From Candidatus Microthrix parvicella Bio17-1 (GTDB taxonomy: Bacteria > Actinomycetota > Acidimicrobiia > Acidimicrobiales > Microtrichaceae): a stretch of DNA of 64,000 nucleotides. Made by a program: the position numbers and the translations under genes. The stretch covers positions 744,001 through 808,000 of the forward strand of contig NZ_AMPG01000001.1 of the NCBI RefSeq assembly GCF_000299415.1, given 5' to 3'. Shown piece after piece: positions 16,893-25,710 of the stretch (the stretch's first letter is position 1; each line of letters starts with the position of its first letter). The notes under the pieces are model-generated. The model worked only from the letters and a program-made list of their open reading frames with translations. It searched no databases and was not told where the DNA came from.

Positions 16893-18032
16893 ATGGGCAC
16901 CTCAACGACCCGGGCGTACCTCGACGGCGCCTCCACCCAGCCCCTCCGCCCCGAGGCCCGGGCCGCGCTCCTCGAAGCCTGGACCGGGCCGCTGGGCGAC
17001 CCCGGCCGCATCCACACCGAGGGCACCGAGGCACGGGCTCGGCTGGAATGGGCCCGTGAACACGTCGCCGCTGCGGTGGGTGCCCGACCGAGATCGGTCG
17101 TGTTCACCTCCGGCGGGTCCGAGGCGATCGCCGCCGCCTGCTTCGGCGCCGCCCGGCGCGGCCCGCACAGCGTCGCCGCGCCCATCGAGCACTCGGCGGT
17201 GCGTGCCTGGGCCGAGCGAGGTCCGGTGACCTGGGCGGCCGTCGACCACACCGGGAGGGTGGACCTCGACTCGCTCATCGCCGCGATCCAGGCCGACGAC
17301 CGGGCCACAGCCACGACAACCGGTCTGGTTCACCTGCAGTGGGCCAACCACGAGGTGGGCACCCGTCAACGCGTCACCGACGCGGTGGCCGCCTGTCGGG
17401 AGCTGGGCGTGTTGTGCCACGTCGACGCCTGCGGCGCGCTCGGCCACGAGCCCATCGCGTTCGACGAGCTTGGCGCCGACCTGATGTCGCTGTCCGCCCA
17501 CAAGCTGGGCGGTCCACCCGGCATCGGGGCACTCCTCGTGAGGCGGGGACTGCGGCTGGATCCCCTGATCGTCGGCGGCGATCAGGAACGGGCCCGGCGG
17601 GCCGGCATGGAACCGGTGGCCCTCGCCCTCGGCTTCGCCGCGGCGTTGGACGCCGCAGTCGCTGGGCGAGAACATCACGCAGCATTCGCCCGCATCCAGA
17701 CCGACCGGGTCGCCACCTGGGCCGACGCCACCGACGGAGTGCGGGTGCTTGGCGACCCCGTTGACCGGCTGGACCATCTGATCTGCCTCGGCTTCGACGA
17801 GATCGAACCGCAGCCCCTCCTCATCGGGCTGGATCAGGCGGGTGTGTCGGTGCATTCGGGCTCGTCGTGTGCCTCCGAGGGTCTTGAGCCCTCCCCCGTG
17901 CTGGCCGCAATGGGTGTCGACGACCAACGCTCGATGAGGGTTTCGCTCAGCTGGTCGACCACCGCGGCCGACATCGACCGTTTTCTCCAGGCAGCCCCCG
18001 AGGTGCTCGACCGGCTCCAAGCGCTCCGATAG
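16893..18032 (+). CDS. Cysteine desulfurase (NifS/IscS-like, class V aminotransferase)
   Basis: A 379-residue PLP enzyme that removes sulfur from cysteine as a bound persulfide. The PLP lysine lies in SLSAHKLGGPPGIGALL, and the persulfide-forming cysteine in SVHSGSSCASEG near residue 330, in the IscS-type long loop. The upstream HVDACGALGH holds the conserved ring-stacking Asp. It is divergent from mrp, which suggests a role in cluster biogenesis; the main suf cluster is not in this window. Confidence 0.9.
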   Translation: MGTSTTRAYLDGASTQPLRPEARAALLEAWTGPLGDPGRIHTEGTEARARLEWAREHVAAAVGARPRSVVFTSGGSEAIAAACFGAARRGPHSVAAPIEHSAVRAWAERGPVTWAAVDHTGRVDLDSLIAAIQADDRATATTTGLVHLQWANHEVGTRQRVTDAVAACRELGVLCHVDACGALGHEPIAFDELGADLMSLSAHKLGGPPGIGALLVRRGLRLDPLIVGGDQERARRAGMEPVALALGFAAALDAAVAGREHHAAFARIQTDRVATWADATDGVRVLGDPVDRLDHLICLGFDEIEPQPLLIGLDQAGVSVHSGSSCASEGLEPSPVLAAMGVDDQRSMRVSLSWSTTAADIDRFLQAAPEVLDRLQALR

Positions 18033-18076
18033 TCCGACCGGCTACAACTGCCGATCGCGAGCTGGTCGGCAGAGGA

Positions 18077-18240
18077 TCAGAGCCCGGAGGGCAGCTTTCC
18101 TGTGGGCCGGGGCACCAACGCCAGCTGACGGCCCTGTGCCACCAGGTGACCCTCCGAGTCCCAGATCTCGCCGTCCTCCTCGATCACGCCGTCGGTGACG
18201 AACCGGGTAGTGAACACGCACGCCAACCAACCCGGCGCTG
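18077..18240 (-). pseudogene. C-terminal remnant of a TesB-like acyl-CoA thioesterase
   Basis: About 50 codons ending at 18077 read WLACVFTTRFVTDG, EEDGEIWDSEGHLVAQ, GRQLAL, which is the typical end of the hot-dog thioesterase domain of the TesB-like family. Upstream of W the frame turns to unrelated low-complexity sequence and the expected N-terminal 200 or so residues are absent; fragments of sense lie in other frames (HILDTSDELAGTW). So this is a 5'-deleted, frameshifted remnant, not an intact gene. The rest of 18033-18342 shows nothing else. Confidence 0.5.
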
Positions 18241-18342
18241 GTGGAGACGGCGCTACGCGACCCCACGCCACGTTCCAGCGAGCTCGTCGGAGGTGTCCAG
18301 AATGTGACCAAAGGCCCGGCAGGGACGGCCCAGTTCGGGTAG

Positions 18343-18348
18343 TAGCGT
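18343..18348 (+). promoter_or_regulatory. -10 element TAGCGT
   Basis: TAGCGT lies 7 nt before the GTG at 18356 with no Shine-Dalgarno; leaderless-type promoter, near-identical in layout to that at 31434. Confidence 0.5.
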
Positions 18349-18355
18349 TTCGGCC

Positions 18356-18844
18356 GTGACGCTCTACCTCGTCCGCCACGGGAAAGCCGGAACCCGCGAC
18401 AACAGCGACCCGCTGGACACTCAACGGCACCTGGATCGGAAGGGGTTGCGCCAGGCGGTCTGGATGGCCGACCAATTGGGGGGCCGCCCGATCGGCGCCC
18501 TGTGGTCTAGCCCGCTGCCCCGCTGCCTTGAGACCGTCGAGCCGATTGCGGCCCGGCTCGGCCTCGACGTGGAGCCCACCGAGGCGCTCGCCGAAGGCAC
18601 GGATCTCGAGATCACGTGGCGGGTCGTCGAGCAGGCGCTGCTACGAGGCACCGACACCGTGCTGTGCTCGCACGGCGACCTCATCCCGGCATTGATCCAC
18701 CGGGCCGAGGGCAGAGGCATGACCGTGGAGGGTCCGGCAGGGTTCGTGAAAGGGTCCATCTGGATTCTGACCGTCGATGGCGACCGTATCAGCGGAGGTA
18801 CCTACGTCGCCCCTCCCGCCACCTCGGAGCTGCCCAATTCGTAG
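18356..18844 (+). CDS. SixA-like histidine phosphatase
   Basis: A 162-residue single-domain histidine phosphatase. The catalytic RHG is in LYLVRHGKAGTRDN, the SSPLPRCLETVEP block follows, and the second His is in VLCSHGDLIPALI. Size and motifs resemble SixA and the phosphatase half of MutT1-type proteins. The substrate is not predictable. It starts with GTG directly behind TAGCGT. Confidence 0.8.
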   Translation: MTLYLVRHGKAGTRDNSDPLDTQRHLDRKGLRQAVWMADQLGGRPIGALWSSPLPRCLETVEPIAARLGLDVEPTEALAEGTDLEITWRVVEQALLRGTDTVLCSHGDLIPALIHRAEGRGMTVEGPAGFVKGSIWILTVDGDRISGGTYVAPPATSELPNS

Positions 18845-18929
18845 GGGCCCCGGCAGACATTTGCCACCCGCAGTGAACCATCCGCAACGGGTGGTGTCGA
18901 CTTGTTCGATCCGGTCGAGAAAACCTTCG

Positions 18930-18954
18930 AAAACCCTGTAAATCAGAGGGTTTT
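18930..18954. terminator. Inverted repeat AAAACCCT / AGGGTTTT
   Basis: Perfect 8-bp arms with a 9-nt loop, ending in TTTT. It lies about 85 nt after the histidine phosphatase stop and 27 nt before the -10 of the next gene. It can act as an intrinsic terminator of the upstream gene or, because it abuts the -35 area, as an operator for the endonuclease gene. Confidence 0.45.
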
Positions 18955-18980
18955 GGGTGGTCGAGACCGGCTCATTGAGG

Positions 18981-18986
18981 TACACT
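18981..18986 (+). promoter_or_regulatory. -10 element TACACT
   Basis: TACACT lies 6 nt before the ATG at 18993. The same hexamer and spacing occur at the TetR gene at 35562. It favours 18993 over the GTG at 18957. Confidence 0.5.
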
Positions 18987-18992
18987 ACGAAC

Positions 18993-20285
18993 ATGGGTTC
19001 GATAGTCCTCTTGGCGGAGGCGGCTGAAGCAATCGACACGATTGGCAACGGGCTGGACGCCTTGTTTGCCACCGGGATGAGCCCGGCCGACGACCGTGAT
19101 GCGATTCAGTGGATCACCGAACTCGAAACATTGAGTCGTCGCGTGGCGGCCGCCCAAACCGGGCTGGTAGCTGTGATCGACCGCGACAACCTCCACGCGG
19201 CTGATGGTCACGCGTCGGCGAAGGTGATGGTCCGACATCACGCCAAACTCTCTGAAGGCGACGCCAAGGCTCGAACCCAGGTGGCGGCCGCGTGCCGTGA
19301 CCTCCCGGATGTTGCTGAGGCATGGCAGGCCGGACAGGTGGGTGCCAGCCAGATGCGGGTCATCGGTGAAGTGCACGCCAACCCGCGTGTCCGCCCAGAG
19401 ATGGAAGCCCGCCAGCTTCGGTTGTTGGACGACGCGAAGCTGATGAGCGCGCGACGGTTCGCCCAAACAACCCGCAGCTGGGCCCGCCTTGTCGACCAAG
19501 ACGGCCCCCAGCCGGCCGGCGAACGCAACCACGAAGGGCGCGACTTCAAACTGATCCCGGATCCAATCGACGCGTCGTGGACCCTGTCAGGATCGTTTGG
19601 GACGATGCAAGGCGCTGAGATGCGCGAGATCTTCGATCATTTCATCGACGCAGAATTCAAGGCCGACTGGGCCGCCGCGAAAGTGCTGGTGGGCGACCGG
19701 GTCACCAAAGCCGACTTGGAACGCACTGACGCCCAACGTCGCGCGGACGCACTCCACCGGTTGTTCCGTGATGCTGCAGCGGCCCCTGAAGGTGCTGTGC
19801 CGCCTGGGTTCATACACAACATTCATTGGTCGGCCGAAACCTACGAAGAACTCCTGGCGTCCCTGAGCGACAATCGTGCACCGCGCCCCGGCCCGGACAC
19901 CCACATGTGTCGCACCCCCGACGGGTTCGATATCGACCCCACCGAAGCAGCCACCAACTCGCTGCTGTTCTCGTTCCGGCGGATGGTCGTCGACGCCAAA
20001 GGCGTCGTGATTGATCTCGGGCGTGCCCGCCGGTTCACCGGATCGGCCCGCACCGCAGCCTCCGGCCCCCACCAACGATGTGTGTGGCCCGGCTGCTGGG
20101 TCCAAGTCTCAGCCTGTGAGATCGACCATCTCCACGAACACGCCAAAGGCGGCGGCACCAACCCAACCAACGGAATACCGTTGTGTGGCCGTCACAACCG
20201 ATGGAAACAAAAAGGGTTCACCGTGCATCGAGAACCCGACGGCACCTGGCGCCTCACCCGACCAGACGGAACCCAAGCCGCCTGA
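18993..20285 (+). CDS. DUF222 / HNH endonuclease family protein (13E12-type)
   Basis: A 430-residue protein with an N-terminal DUF222 helical domain (about 1-300) and a C-terminal HNH nuclease: C-V-W-P-G-C, then CEIDHLHEHAKGG, then NGIPLCGRHNRWK. This family is abundant and multi-copy in Actinobacteria (13E12 repeats of mycobacteria) and is sometimes linked to mobile DNA, but its role is not established. The gene and its upstream 150 nt are visibly less G/C-rich than their neighbours, hinting at separate acquisition. No integrase or terminal repeats accompany it. Start chosen by TACACT. Confidence 0.85.
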   Translation: MGSIVLLAEAAEAIDTIGNGLDALFATGMSPADDRDAIQWITELETLSRRVAAAQTGLVAVIDRDNLHAADGHASAKVMVRHHAKLSEGDAKARTQVAAACRDLPDVAEAWQAGQVGASQMRVIGEVHANPRVRPEMEARQLRLLDDAKLMSARRFAQTTRSWARLVDQDGPQPAGERNHEGRDFKLIPDPIDASWTLSGSFGTMQGAEMREIFDHFIDAEFKADWAAAKVLVGDRVTKADLERTDAQRRADALHRLFRDAAAAPEGAVPPGFIHNIHWSAETYEELLASLSDNRAPRPGPDTHMCRTPDGFDIDPTEAATNSLLFSFRRMVVDAKGVVIDLGRARRFTGSARTAASGPHQRCVWPGCWVQVSACEIDHLHEHAKGGGTNPTNGIPLCGRHNRWKQKGFTVHREPDGTWRLTRPDGTQAA

Positions 20286-20370
20286 ATGACCGGGTCGAAC
20301 GCGGCCGCGGGACACTCCGAATACTTCCGCCGATGCGGCTACCAGGCTTTCGCCAAGCTCGCCGAACGGG

Positions 20371-21783
20371 TCAGCCGCCGGTTTGGGTGGTGGTCGTCGT
20401 CGCGCCGGCCGGCGGTTCGCCCGGCGACGTCGAGCCGGTTGTCGAGGTCGAGTTCGCTGCAAGCTGTTCCTCGGCCACGCCCCGGATCGCCTCCGCAGTC
20501 ACGTCGGGGGGCAGCAGGCCGCTGGGCCGCTCCCCCAGCTTGTCGAAACGATCCAGCAGCTCCAGCGCCAGCTTCGGGTTTTCGCGGGCGTTGGCGATCC
20601 CGGCCGACAGCAGCAGCGCGGTCGGCTCCTCCGGGTCAACCTTCAGCGCCTCGTCCAGGCGCTTCACCGCCTGGTCGTAGAACACACCCTGGCCAAGAGC
20701 CGTGAAGACCAGACCCTGGGTGGTGAGCGCCACGACGTTGTCCGGCTCGGCCTCGATCAGGTCGTCGAAGCACTTCAGCCCGTCGGTCAGGCCGAGCGCC
20801 CCTTCGGCGTCGGGGAGCGGTTGGCCTGCGGTCGTTGTGGTCGCAGCGGCCGACGCCGCATCGGACACTGTGCGCCAGCACTCCCGCACGTCGGCGGGCA
20901 GGTTGGCCTCGGCCACCGCCGACTCGAGGCCCTGCTGGCGCAGGATCGTCACCATGCCCGGCGGCGGATCGGAGGCCCAGAACGCATCGATCTCGGCCTG
21001 TGCCGCCTTGGCGTCACCCGCGCGCAGGTCGACCGAGGCCCGAAACACGCGCACGTCCGGGTAGCTGGGATCGGCCTTGACCACGCGGTCGAACCGCTTC
21101 CTGGCCTCATCGGTCCGACCGGCCCGGGCCAGCGCCCAACCGCTGTAGGTGAGCGCCTCGTTGTCGTCGGGTCGTTCGTCGAGCAGCGCCTCGTAGCAGG
21201 CGATTTCGGCGTCGGGATCGCCCCGCTCGGTGCGACACGCATCGAGACGTTCGTTGAATCCGGTGACGCCGGAGATGGCCCCGCCCGGGGCCCGGGTACC
21301 CGCAGATTGAGCGACCAATACGCCGCCGATGACCGCGATCACCAACAGCGTGCCGAGCACGGCCAGGTTGCCCTTCCGGCGCCAAAGCGGCGTCGAGGAA
21401 CGGCCGTTCGATTCGCCGTCGGACCCGTCGGAGCCATCGGAGCCATCGGAGCCATCGGAGCCATCGGAGCCATCGGAGCCATCGGAGCCATCGGACGAGC
21501 GTCGGGCTCCTTGGGCGCCAGGGGCCCGGCGACTTCGTTGGGCGGTGGGAGCAGGCTTTGGGTCCAGCCGCCGCAGCACCGACGCCAACCGAAGCGTCAG
21601 GTCGTCGCGTACCCCGTCGGCCTCTTCAGCATCGAGGTCGCCGGCCGCGGCGTCCTCCTCCAGGCGGGCCAGTGCGCCCAGCAGTTCGTCACGTTCGGCT
21701 TCCGACGCAAGCCGCTGCGCGGGATCCAGGTGGGGGTCCTCCGCTCGGCCGCCTGCTCGGTCGCCCTCGATGGGCTCAGCCAT
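20371..21783 (-). CDS. ccmI: CcmI-like TPR protein of cytochrome c maturation
   Basis: A 470-residue protein. An N-terminal charged helix resembling the CcmI leader (ELLGALARLEEDAAAGDLD) is followed by a Ser-Asp-Gly repeat linker, one membrane segment (NLAVLGTLLVIAVIGGVLVA) and several TPR units. It ends in a Thr/Gly-rich tail. CcmI holds apocytochrome c for the heme ligation complex. It is the last gene of the operon and its ATG at 21783 overlaps the ccmH stop by 8 nt. The linker is unusual for the family and is encoded by seven perfect 9-nt repeats. Confidence 0.75.
   Translation of the reverse strand: MAEPIEGDRAGGRAEDPHLDPAQRLASEAERDELLGALARLEEDAAAGDLDAEEADGVRDDLTLRLASVLRRLDPKPAPTAQRSRRAPGAQGARRSSDGSDGSDGSDGSDGSDGSDGSDGSDGESNGRSSTPLWRRKGNLAVLGTLLVIAVIGGVLVAQSAGTRAPGGAISGVTGFNERLDACRTERGDPDAEIACYEALLDERPDDNEALTYSGWALARAGRTDEARKRFDRVVKADPSYPDVRVFRASVDLRAGDAKAAQAEIDAFWASDPPPGMVTILRQQGLESAVAEANLPADVRECWRTVSDAASAAATTTTAGQPLPDAEGALGLTDGLKCFDDLIEAEPDNVVALTTQGLVFTALGQGVFYDQAVKRLDEALKVDPEEPTALLLSAGIANARENPKLALELLDRFDKLGERPSGLLPPDVTAEAIRGVAEEQLAANSTSTTGSTSPGEPPAGATTTTTQTGG
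21431..21493 (-). repeat. Seven perfect 9-nt tandem units
   Basis: On the plus strand gagccatcg is repeated seven times, flanked by degenerate copies. It encodes a Ser-Asp-Gly tract between the N-terminal helix and the membrane segment of the CcmI-like protein. Confidence 0.9.
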
Positions 21784-22294
21784 GATCGGCGCGTTCGTGG
21801 TGGTCGTCCCCGGTGCGCAGCCACTCGTCGAGGGCCGTCTCAACCAGGCGTCGGTCCTCGGCGCTTGGACGGGCGCCGCGTTCGTTACGTTGACGCAGGC
21901 TGACGCCGGCCCCGGCCACCGCGGCGCCGAACACCACCACCGGCAGCACCCACACCAAGGCGCTCAGGCCCGATGAGGACGGGTTGAGGAGCACGTCGTC
22001 GTAACGCGACGAGAAGTAGCCGAAGATCTCGTCATCGGTCGCACCGGCGGCCACCCGCTTGCGGATGTCCTCCCGGGCCTCGACGGCGAAATCGGTCTGG
22101 GAGCCTGCCACCGACTCGCCCGAGCACTGCACACACCTGATCTGGGCGGCCAGCGCCATCACCCGGTCCTCGCCGTCGGCACTGCGACGTCCCAGGGCCC
22201 CGATAACGAGCGCCACCAACACGACGACGCCCAACAGTCCCCAGGCCAGCCGCCGCGTCGACAACGGAGCACGACGCTCAGCTCCCATCGCCAC
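21776..22294 (-). CDS. ccmH: CcmH-type cytochrome c heme lyase subunit
   Basis: A 172-residue thiol-disulfide protein. A membrane helix (RLAWGLLGVVVLVALVIGAL) is followed by the diagnostic IRCVQCSGESVAGSQ motif, whose CxxC reduces the heme-binding cysteines of apocytochrome c, and by a second helix near residue 115-140. The GTG at 22294 has AGGAGG 6 nt upstream; ATG at 22288 is the alternative. The start lies inside the 3' end of the thioredoxin gene. Confidence 0.9.
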   Translation of the reverse strand: MAMGAERRAPLSTRRLAWGLLGVVVLVALVIGALGRRSADGEDRVMALAAQIRCVQCSGESVAGSQTDFAVEAREDIRKRVAAGATDDEIFGYFSSRYDDVLLNPSSSGLSALVWVLPVVVFGAAVAGAGVSLRQRNERGARPSAEDRRLVETALDEWLRTGDDHHERADHG

Positions 22295-22940
22295 CCCGGC
22301 CCTCCTGAGCGGAGCCGCCCACCTCGGAGATCACCCGATCGAGATCGTCGGCGCGCACCCCACCCGCAACCTTGGCGGCGATCACGCCGTTGGGCGCCAC
22401 CAGGTAACTCTCGGGCAGTTTCACGACGCCGAAGTCCAGCGCAATCGGGGCGGTGTCACCCACCGCCACCGGCCAGTCGCCCCCGTTCTTCTCAAAGAAC
22501 GCCTTCAGGTCCTCGGGCTGGTCCTGAAATGCCACCGAGATCACCGAGGCATCGCCGGAGGCGGCGTGCTGCTCGGCGAACCGCACCAACTCGGGGTGCT
22601 CCTGCTGACACGGCACGCACCAGGTGGCGAAGAAGTTCACCAATACCCACTGACCCCGATAGTCGCGCAGATCGACGCTGCCGCCGGAGAGCGTCGTGGT
22701 GGCCAAGGGCGGGGCGGGCTTACCCACCAGCGGCGAGGAGGCCGGGTCCTTCGGATCATCGCTGTCCTTGGTGGCCACGACGAGCACGCCAAAGAGCAGC
22801 ACCATGACCCCCGCAACCACGAGGGCGGTCCGACGCACGTTGGAGCGCGGCCCCTCATCGGGCACGGGCCTCGTGACCTCGGGGGCCTCGGCCCGCGATG
22901 GGGCCGGACGTTCCACGTCAGGACCGGCTGTGTCGGTCAC
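22278..22940 (-). CDS. ccmG: CcmG/ResA-like membrane-anchored thioredoxin
   Basis: A 220-residue TlpA-type thioredoxin. One N-terminal membrane segment (RTALVVAGVMVLLFGVLVVA) places the domain outside the membrane. The active site is FFATWCVPCQQEHPEL, and KLPESYLV holds the cis-proline-like loop. It keeps the CcmH or apocytochrome thiols reduced. The GTG at 22940 overlaps the ccmF stop (GTGA), and its 3' end runs 17 nt into ccmH. Confidence 0.9.
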   Translation of the reverse strand: MTDTAGPDVERPAPSRAEAPEVTRPVPDEGPRSNVRRTALVVAGVMVLLFGVLVVATKDSDDPKDPASSPLVGKPAPPLATTTLSGGSVDLRDYRGQWVLVNFFATWCVPCQQEHPELVRFAEQHAASGDASVISVAFQDQPEDLKAFFEKNGGDWPVAVGDTAPIALDFGVVKLPESYLVAPNGVIAAKVAGGVRADDLDRVISEVGGSAQEGRGGDGS

Positions 22941-24982
22941 GACGTCGACGCCCCCGTCAACTCGCCGTTCGACTGCCCATCCACACCGGCGACATCGGGT
23001 GCGGCACCATCGTCGGTGGGGTCGGGGGTCGGGCGGGTTGCGGCGGGCGACGGGTCGGCGGCGAGCCCGCCGCGACGGCGACGACCCGCCTCCGGGACAG
23101 CGGCCATGGCCGTGCCCAGAACCATCACCAGGCCACCAACCCACAGCCACGAGATGCCGGGTTGGATGATGGCCCGCAACGTGATGCGTGGCTCCGACTC
23201 AGTGGGAGGCGCCGATACCGCAAGGTAGATGTCCCGAGCCGGACCGGTCTTCACCGAGGGCGTGCCGATCACCTGGCCGGTCGAGGCATACCGGGTGACC
23301 GTCGGCTCGTACACCTGGTCGTCGATGCGCACCGCCATGACGTACTCCATGCCCTGGGGCAGGTCGCGCTGGGTCACGCCCTCGTATGTCAGCGTGTGAC
23401 CCGACAGCTTCACGGTGTCACCCTTCGACATCGTGAACTGCCCATTGCTGGAGTAGGCGGCACTCACGGTGAACGCAAGCGCCACGATCACGAGGCCCAG
23501 GTGCACCACCATGCCCCCCGATGCCCGACCGAAAAGACCCCGCACGCCGTGACGTCGCACCGCAAGGATCAGGTGACGGATGGCGGTACCGCCGGCGAAC
23601 CCGGCCAGGCCGATCGCCACCAGGGGTTGCACCCCGCGGGCGCCCAGCAGCAGCGCCAACACCAGCGCCGCAGCGCCGCACCAGGCGGGCCACAACAGGC
23701 GCTTTGACAGCAGCTCCGGGTTGGCGCTCCGCCACGGCAGGACCGGCGCGATCGCCATCAACCCCAGCAGCCCCAGGCCGATGGGGCCCGACATGCGCTC
23801 GAAGTAGGGCTCGCCGATGGACAGGGTGCCACGGTTGAGCGCCTCGACCACCAGGGGGAACGTGGTGCCCAACAGCATCACGAAGGTGAACGCGGCAAAC
23901 AAGATGTTGTTCGCCAGCAGCGCCCCCTCCTTGGACATGGCCCGGTCGATGCGGCCCTCGCCACGCAGCAGATCGCCACGCCAGGCGATCAGACCGATCG
24001 AGAGCGCGACCACCAGGCCGAAGCCGCCCAACAGCACCGGGCCGACCGTGCCGTTGGAGAAGGCGTGCACCGAGTTGACCACGCCCGATCGGGTGAGGAA
24101 CGTGCCGAAGATGGTGAGCGCAAACGTGGAACACAGGAGCGCCAGGTTCCACACCCGCAGCATGCCCCGCCGTTCCTGCACCAGCACCGAGTGCAGGAAG
24201 GCCGTGGCGGTCAGCCATGGCATGAACGAGGCGATCTCCACCGGATCCCAGCCCCAATAGCCGCCCCAGCCAAGCACCTCGTAGCTCCACCAGGCCCCCA
24301 ACACGATGCCGCCGGTGAGGGCGCCCCACGCCAGCAGGGTCCAACGACGGGTCTCGATCAGCCAGCCCTCCCCCAGGCGGCCGGTGACCAACGCACCGAC
24401 TGCAAACGCAAACGGCACGGAAAACCCGACGTAGCCCAAGTAGAGCAGCGGCGGGTGAAAGGCCACCAGGATGTGGTTCTGCAGCAGCGGGTTGGGGCCG
24501 GGGCCGTCGAAGCCGGGCGGCACCTGGGTGGCCACGAACGGGTTCGCAGGGCCCATCAACAGCAGGAAGAAGAAGGTGGCGATGCCGAACATCGTGACCA
24601 GGGCCCAGCCCACCAGGTGGTCGTCGACGCGCTTGCGGAATCGCCAGGCCACCGAGGCCAGGTACCCCGACAGCAGGATCACCCACAGCAGGATCGATCC
24701 CTCAAGGGCCGACCACATCGTGGCCACGTTGAACAACGGTGGGGTCTTCGAGGACCCGTGCTCGGCCACGTACTTCACGGTGAAGTCGCGGGTGATCAGC
24801 GCACGTTCCATGGCAATGACCGCCGTGACCGCGCCGGCGAACACCGCCCAGGCGTAGGTGCGCGACGATTGCACCATGGCCGGGCGGTTCCGGATCATGC
24901 CGATGGCGGTGCCGAGGGCACCCATGACGGCAGCCACCAGGCCGATGGTGATGCCCAAACGACCGAGCCCGACGTTGCTCAC
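22937..24982 (-). CDS. ccmF: CcmF cytochrome c heme lyase
   Basis: A 681-residue polytopic membrane protein of the heme-handling protein superfamily. The WWD signature is WGGYWGWDPVEIASFMPW, flanked by conserved histidines (HNHILVAFHPPLLYLGY-type region; VVNSVHAFSNG). It ligates heme from CcmE to apocytochrome c with CcmH and CcmI. It ends with a large extracytoplasmic segment and a last membrane helix, then a Pro/Asp-rich tail. It starts with GTG 19 nt after ccmE. Confidence 0.93.
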   Translation of the reverse strand: MSNVGLGRLGITIGLVAAVMGALGTAIGMIRNRPAMVQSSRTYAWAVFAGAVTAVIAMERALITRDFTVKYVAEHGSSKTPPLFNVATMWSALEGSILLWVILLSGYLASVAWRFRKRVDDHLVGWALVTMFGIATFFFLLLMGPANPFVATQVPPGFDGPGPNPLLQNHILVAFHPPLLYLGYVGFSVPFAFAVGALVTGRLGEGWLIETRRWTLLAWGALTGGIVLGAWWSYEVLGWGGYWGWDPVEIASFMPWLTATAFLHSVLVQERRGMLRVWNLALLCSTFALTIFGTFLTRSGVVNSVHAFSNGTVGPVLLGGFGLVVALSIGLIAWRGDLLRGEGRIDRAMSKEGALLANNILFAAFTFVMLLGTTFPLVVEALNRGTLSIGEPYFERMSGPIGLGLLGLMAIAPVLPWRSANPELLSKRLLWPAWCGAAALVLALLLGARGVQPLVAIGLAGFAGGTAIRHLILAVRRHGVRGLFGRASGGMVVHLGLVIVALAFTVSAAYSSNGQFTMSKGDTVKLSGHTLTYEGVTQRDLPQGMEYVMAVRIDDQVYEPTVTRYASTGQVIGTPSVKTGPARDIYLAVSAPPTESEPRITLRAIIQPGISWLWVGGLVMVLGTAMAAVPEAGRRRRGGLAADPSPAATRPTPDPTDDGAAPDVAGVDGQSNGELTGASTS

Positions 24983-25001
24983 CGGCGGGCGGCCACGCGC
25001 G

Positions 25002-25487
25002 TCATCGGCCCTGGTTCTTTGCGGCGTCGATACGGTCGGGGTTGTCCTCGTCGTAGCTCTCGTCGTGCTTGATCACCAGGCGTTCGCTCTCAAAAACGTC
25101 GCCCTTCCACTGTCCCTCGGCCACCACGGGGATATCGGTGTTCTCAAACAGTGCAGGCTCGCTGCCCGAGTGTTCCACGGTGGCCGTGGCGCCGTTGTAG
25201 GTGAGGTCGAAGGTGACCCCGTTGGGGGTCTTGGTCACGCTGTCCGGGACCACCGATCCCTGCATACGAAACGCCTGGTCGCCCAGTTCGCTGCGCTGGG
25301 CCACCGCCTCGTCCACGTTGCGGAAAAACACGGTGGCGTCCGACAGGCCCATCACCACGGCCACCACCAGCGCAGCCAGCACCGCGACGCCCACCAGCAT
25401 CCAGGCACGGCGACTTGAACGGCTGCGAGGCGCAACGGCGTCAGCGGGGCCGGTGCGGGGCGAAAGGTCGAGCGGTGATTCAGCCAT
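25002..25487 (-). CDS. ccmE: CcmE heme chaperone
   Basis: A 161-residue protein with one N-terminal membrane helix (RAWMLVGVAVLAALVVAVVM) and an OB-fold periplasmic-type domain. The covalent heme site is the H-x-x-x-Y motif in VIKHDESYDEDNP near the C-terminus, so it is the histidine-type CcmE rather than the cysteine variant. It carries heme from CcmC to CcmF. The ATG at 25487 follows GGAGG at a 7-nt gap and overlaps ccmD by 8 nt. Confidence 0.92.
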   Translation of the reverse strand: MAESPLDLSPRTGPADAVAPRSRSSRRAWMLVGVAVLAALVVAVVMGLSDATVFFRNVDEAVAQRSELGDQAFRMQGSVVPDSVTKTPNGVTFDLTYNGATATVEHSGSEPALFENTDIPVVAEGQWKGDVFESERLVIKHDESYDEDNPDRIDAAKNQGR

Positions 25488-25710
25488 GGGTGCCTCCATC
25501 TTGGCCATCGCCGATCAGGAAGCGGCGTCGCTCACCCGGCACCTGCCGACTGAGGCGGCGGCCGCGCCGCACCAGCACGAAGGCATACACCGCGAAGGTG
25601 CCAAAGGTCACCACCCAGGCGACCCAGATCAGCGGCCAGGGGTCGTCAGCGGTGATCTGAGGAGTGGCCAGAACGGCTCTGAGTTGTTGCACCGCCACCA
25701 TCGCGCTCAC
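25480..25710 (-). CDS. ccmD: CcmD-like small membrane protein
   Basis: A 76-residue protein with one membrane helix (LIWVAWVVTFGTFAVYAFVL) followed by a basic RRGRRLSRQ stretch, the usual CcmD layout. CcmD helps release holo-CcmE from the CcmABC exporter. Its start overlaps the ccmC stop (ATGA). Identification rests on position, size and topology, because CcmD sequences are poorly conserved. Confidence 0.75.
   Translation of the reverse strand: MSAMVAVQQLRAVLATPQITADDPWPLIWVAWVVTFGTFAVYAFVLVRRGRRLSRQVPGERRRFLIGDGQDGGTHG

Noticed and set aside
16902-18020. Minus-strand reading frame opposite the cysteine desulfurase
   Set aside because: No family pattern; the forward frame has PLP lysine and active cysteine in place.
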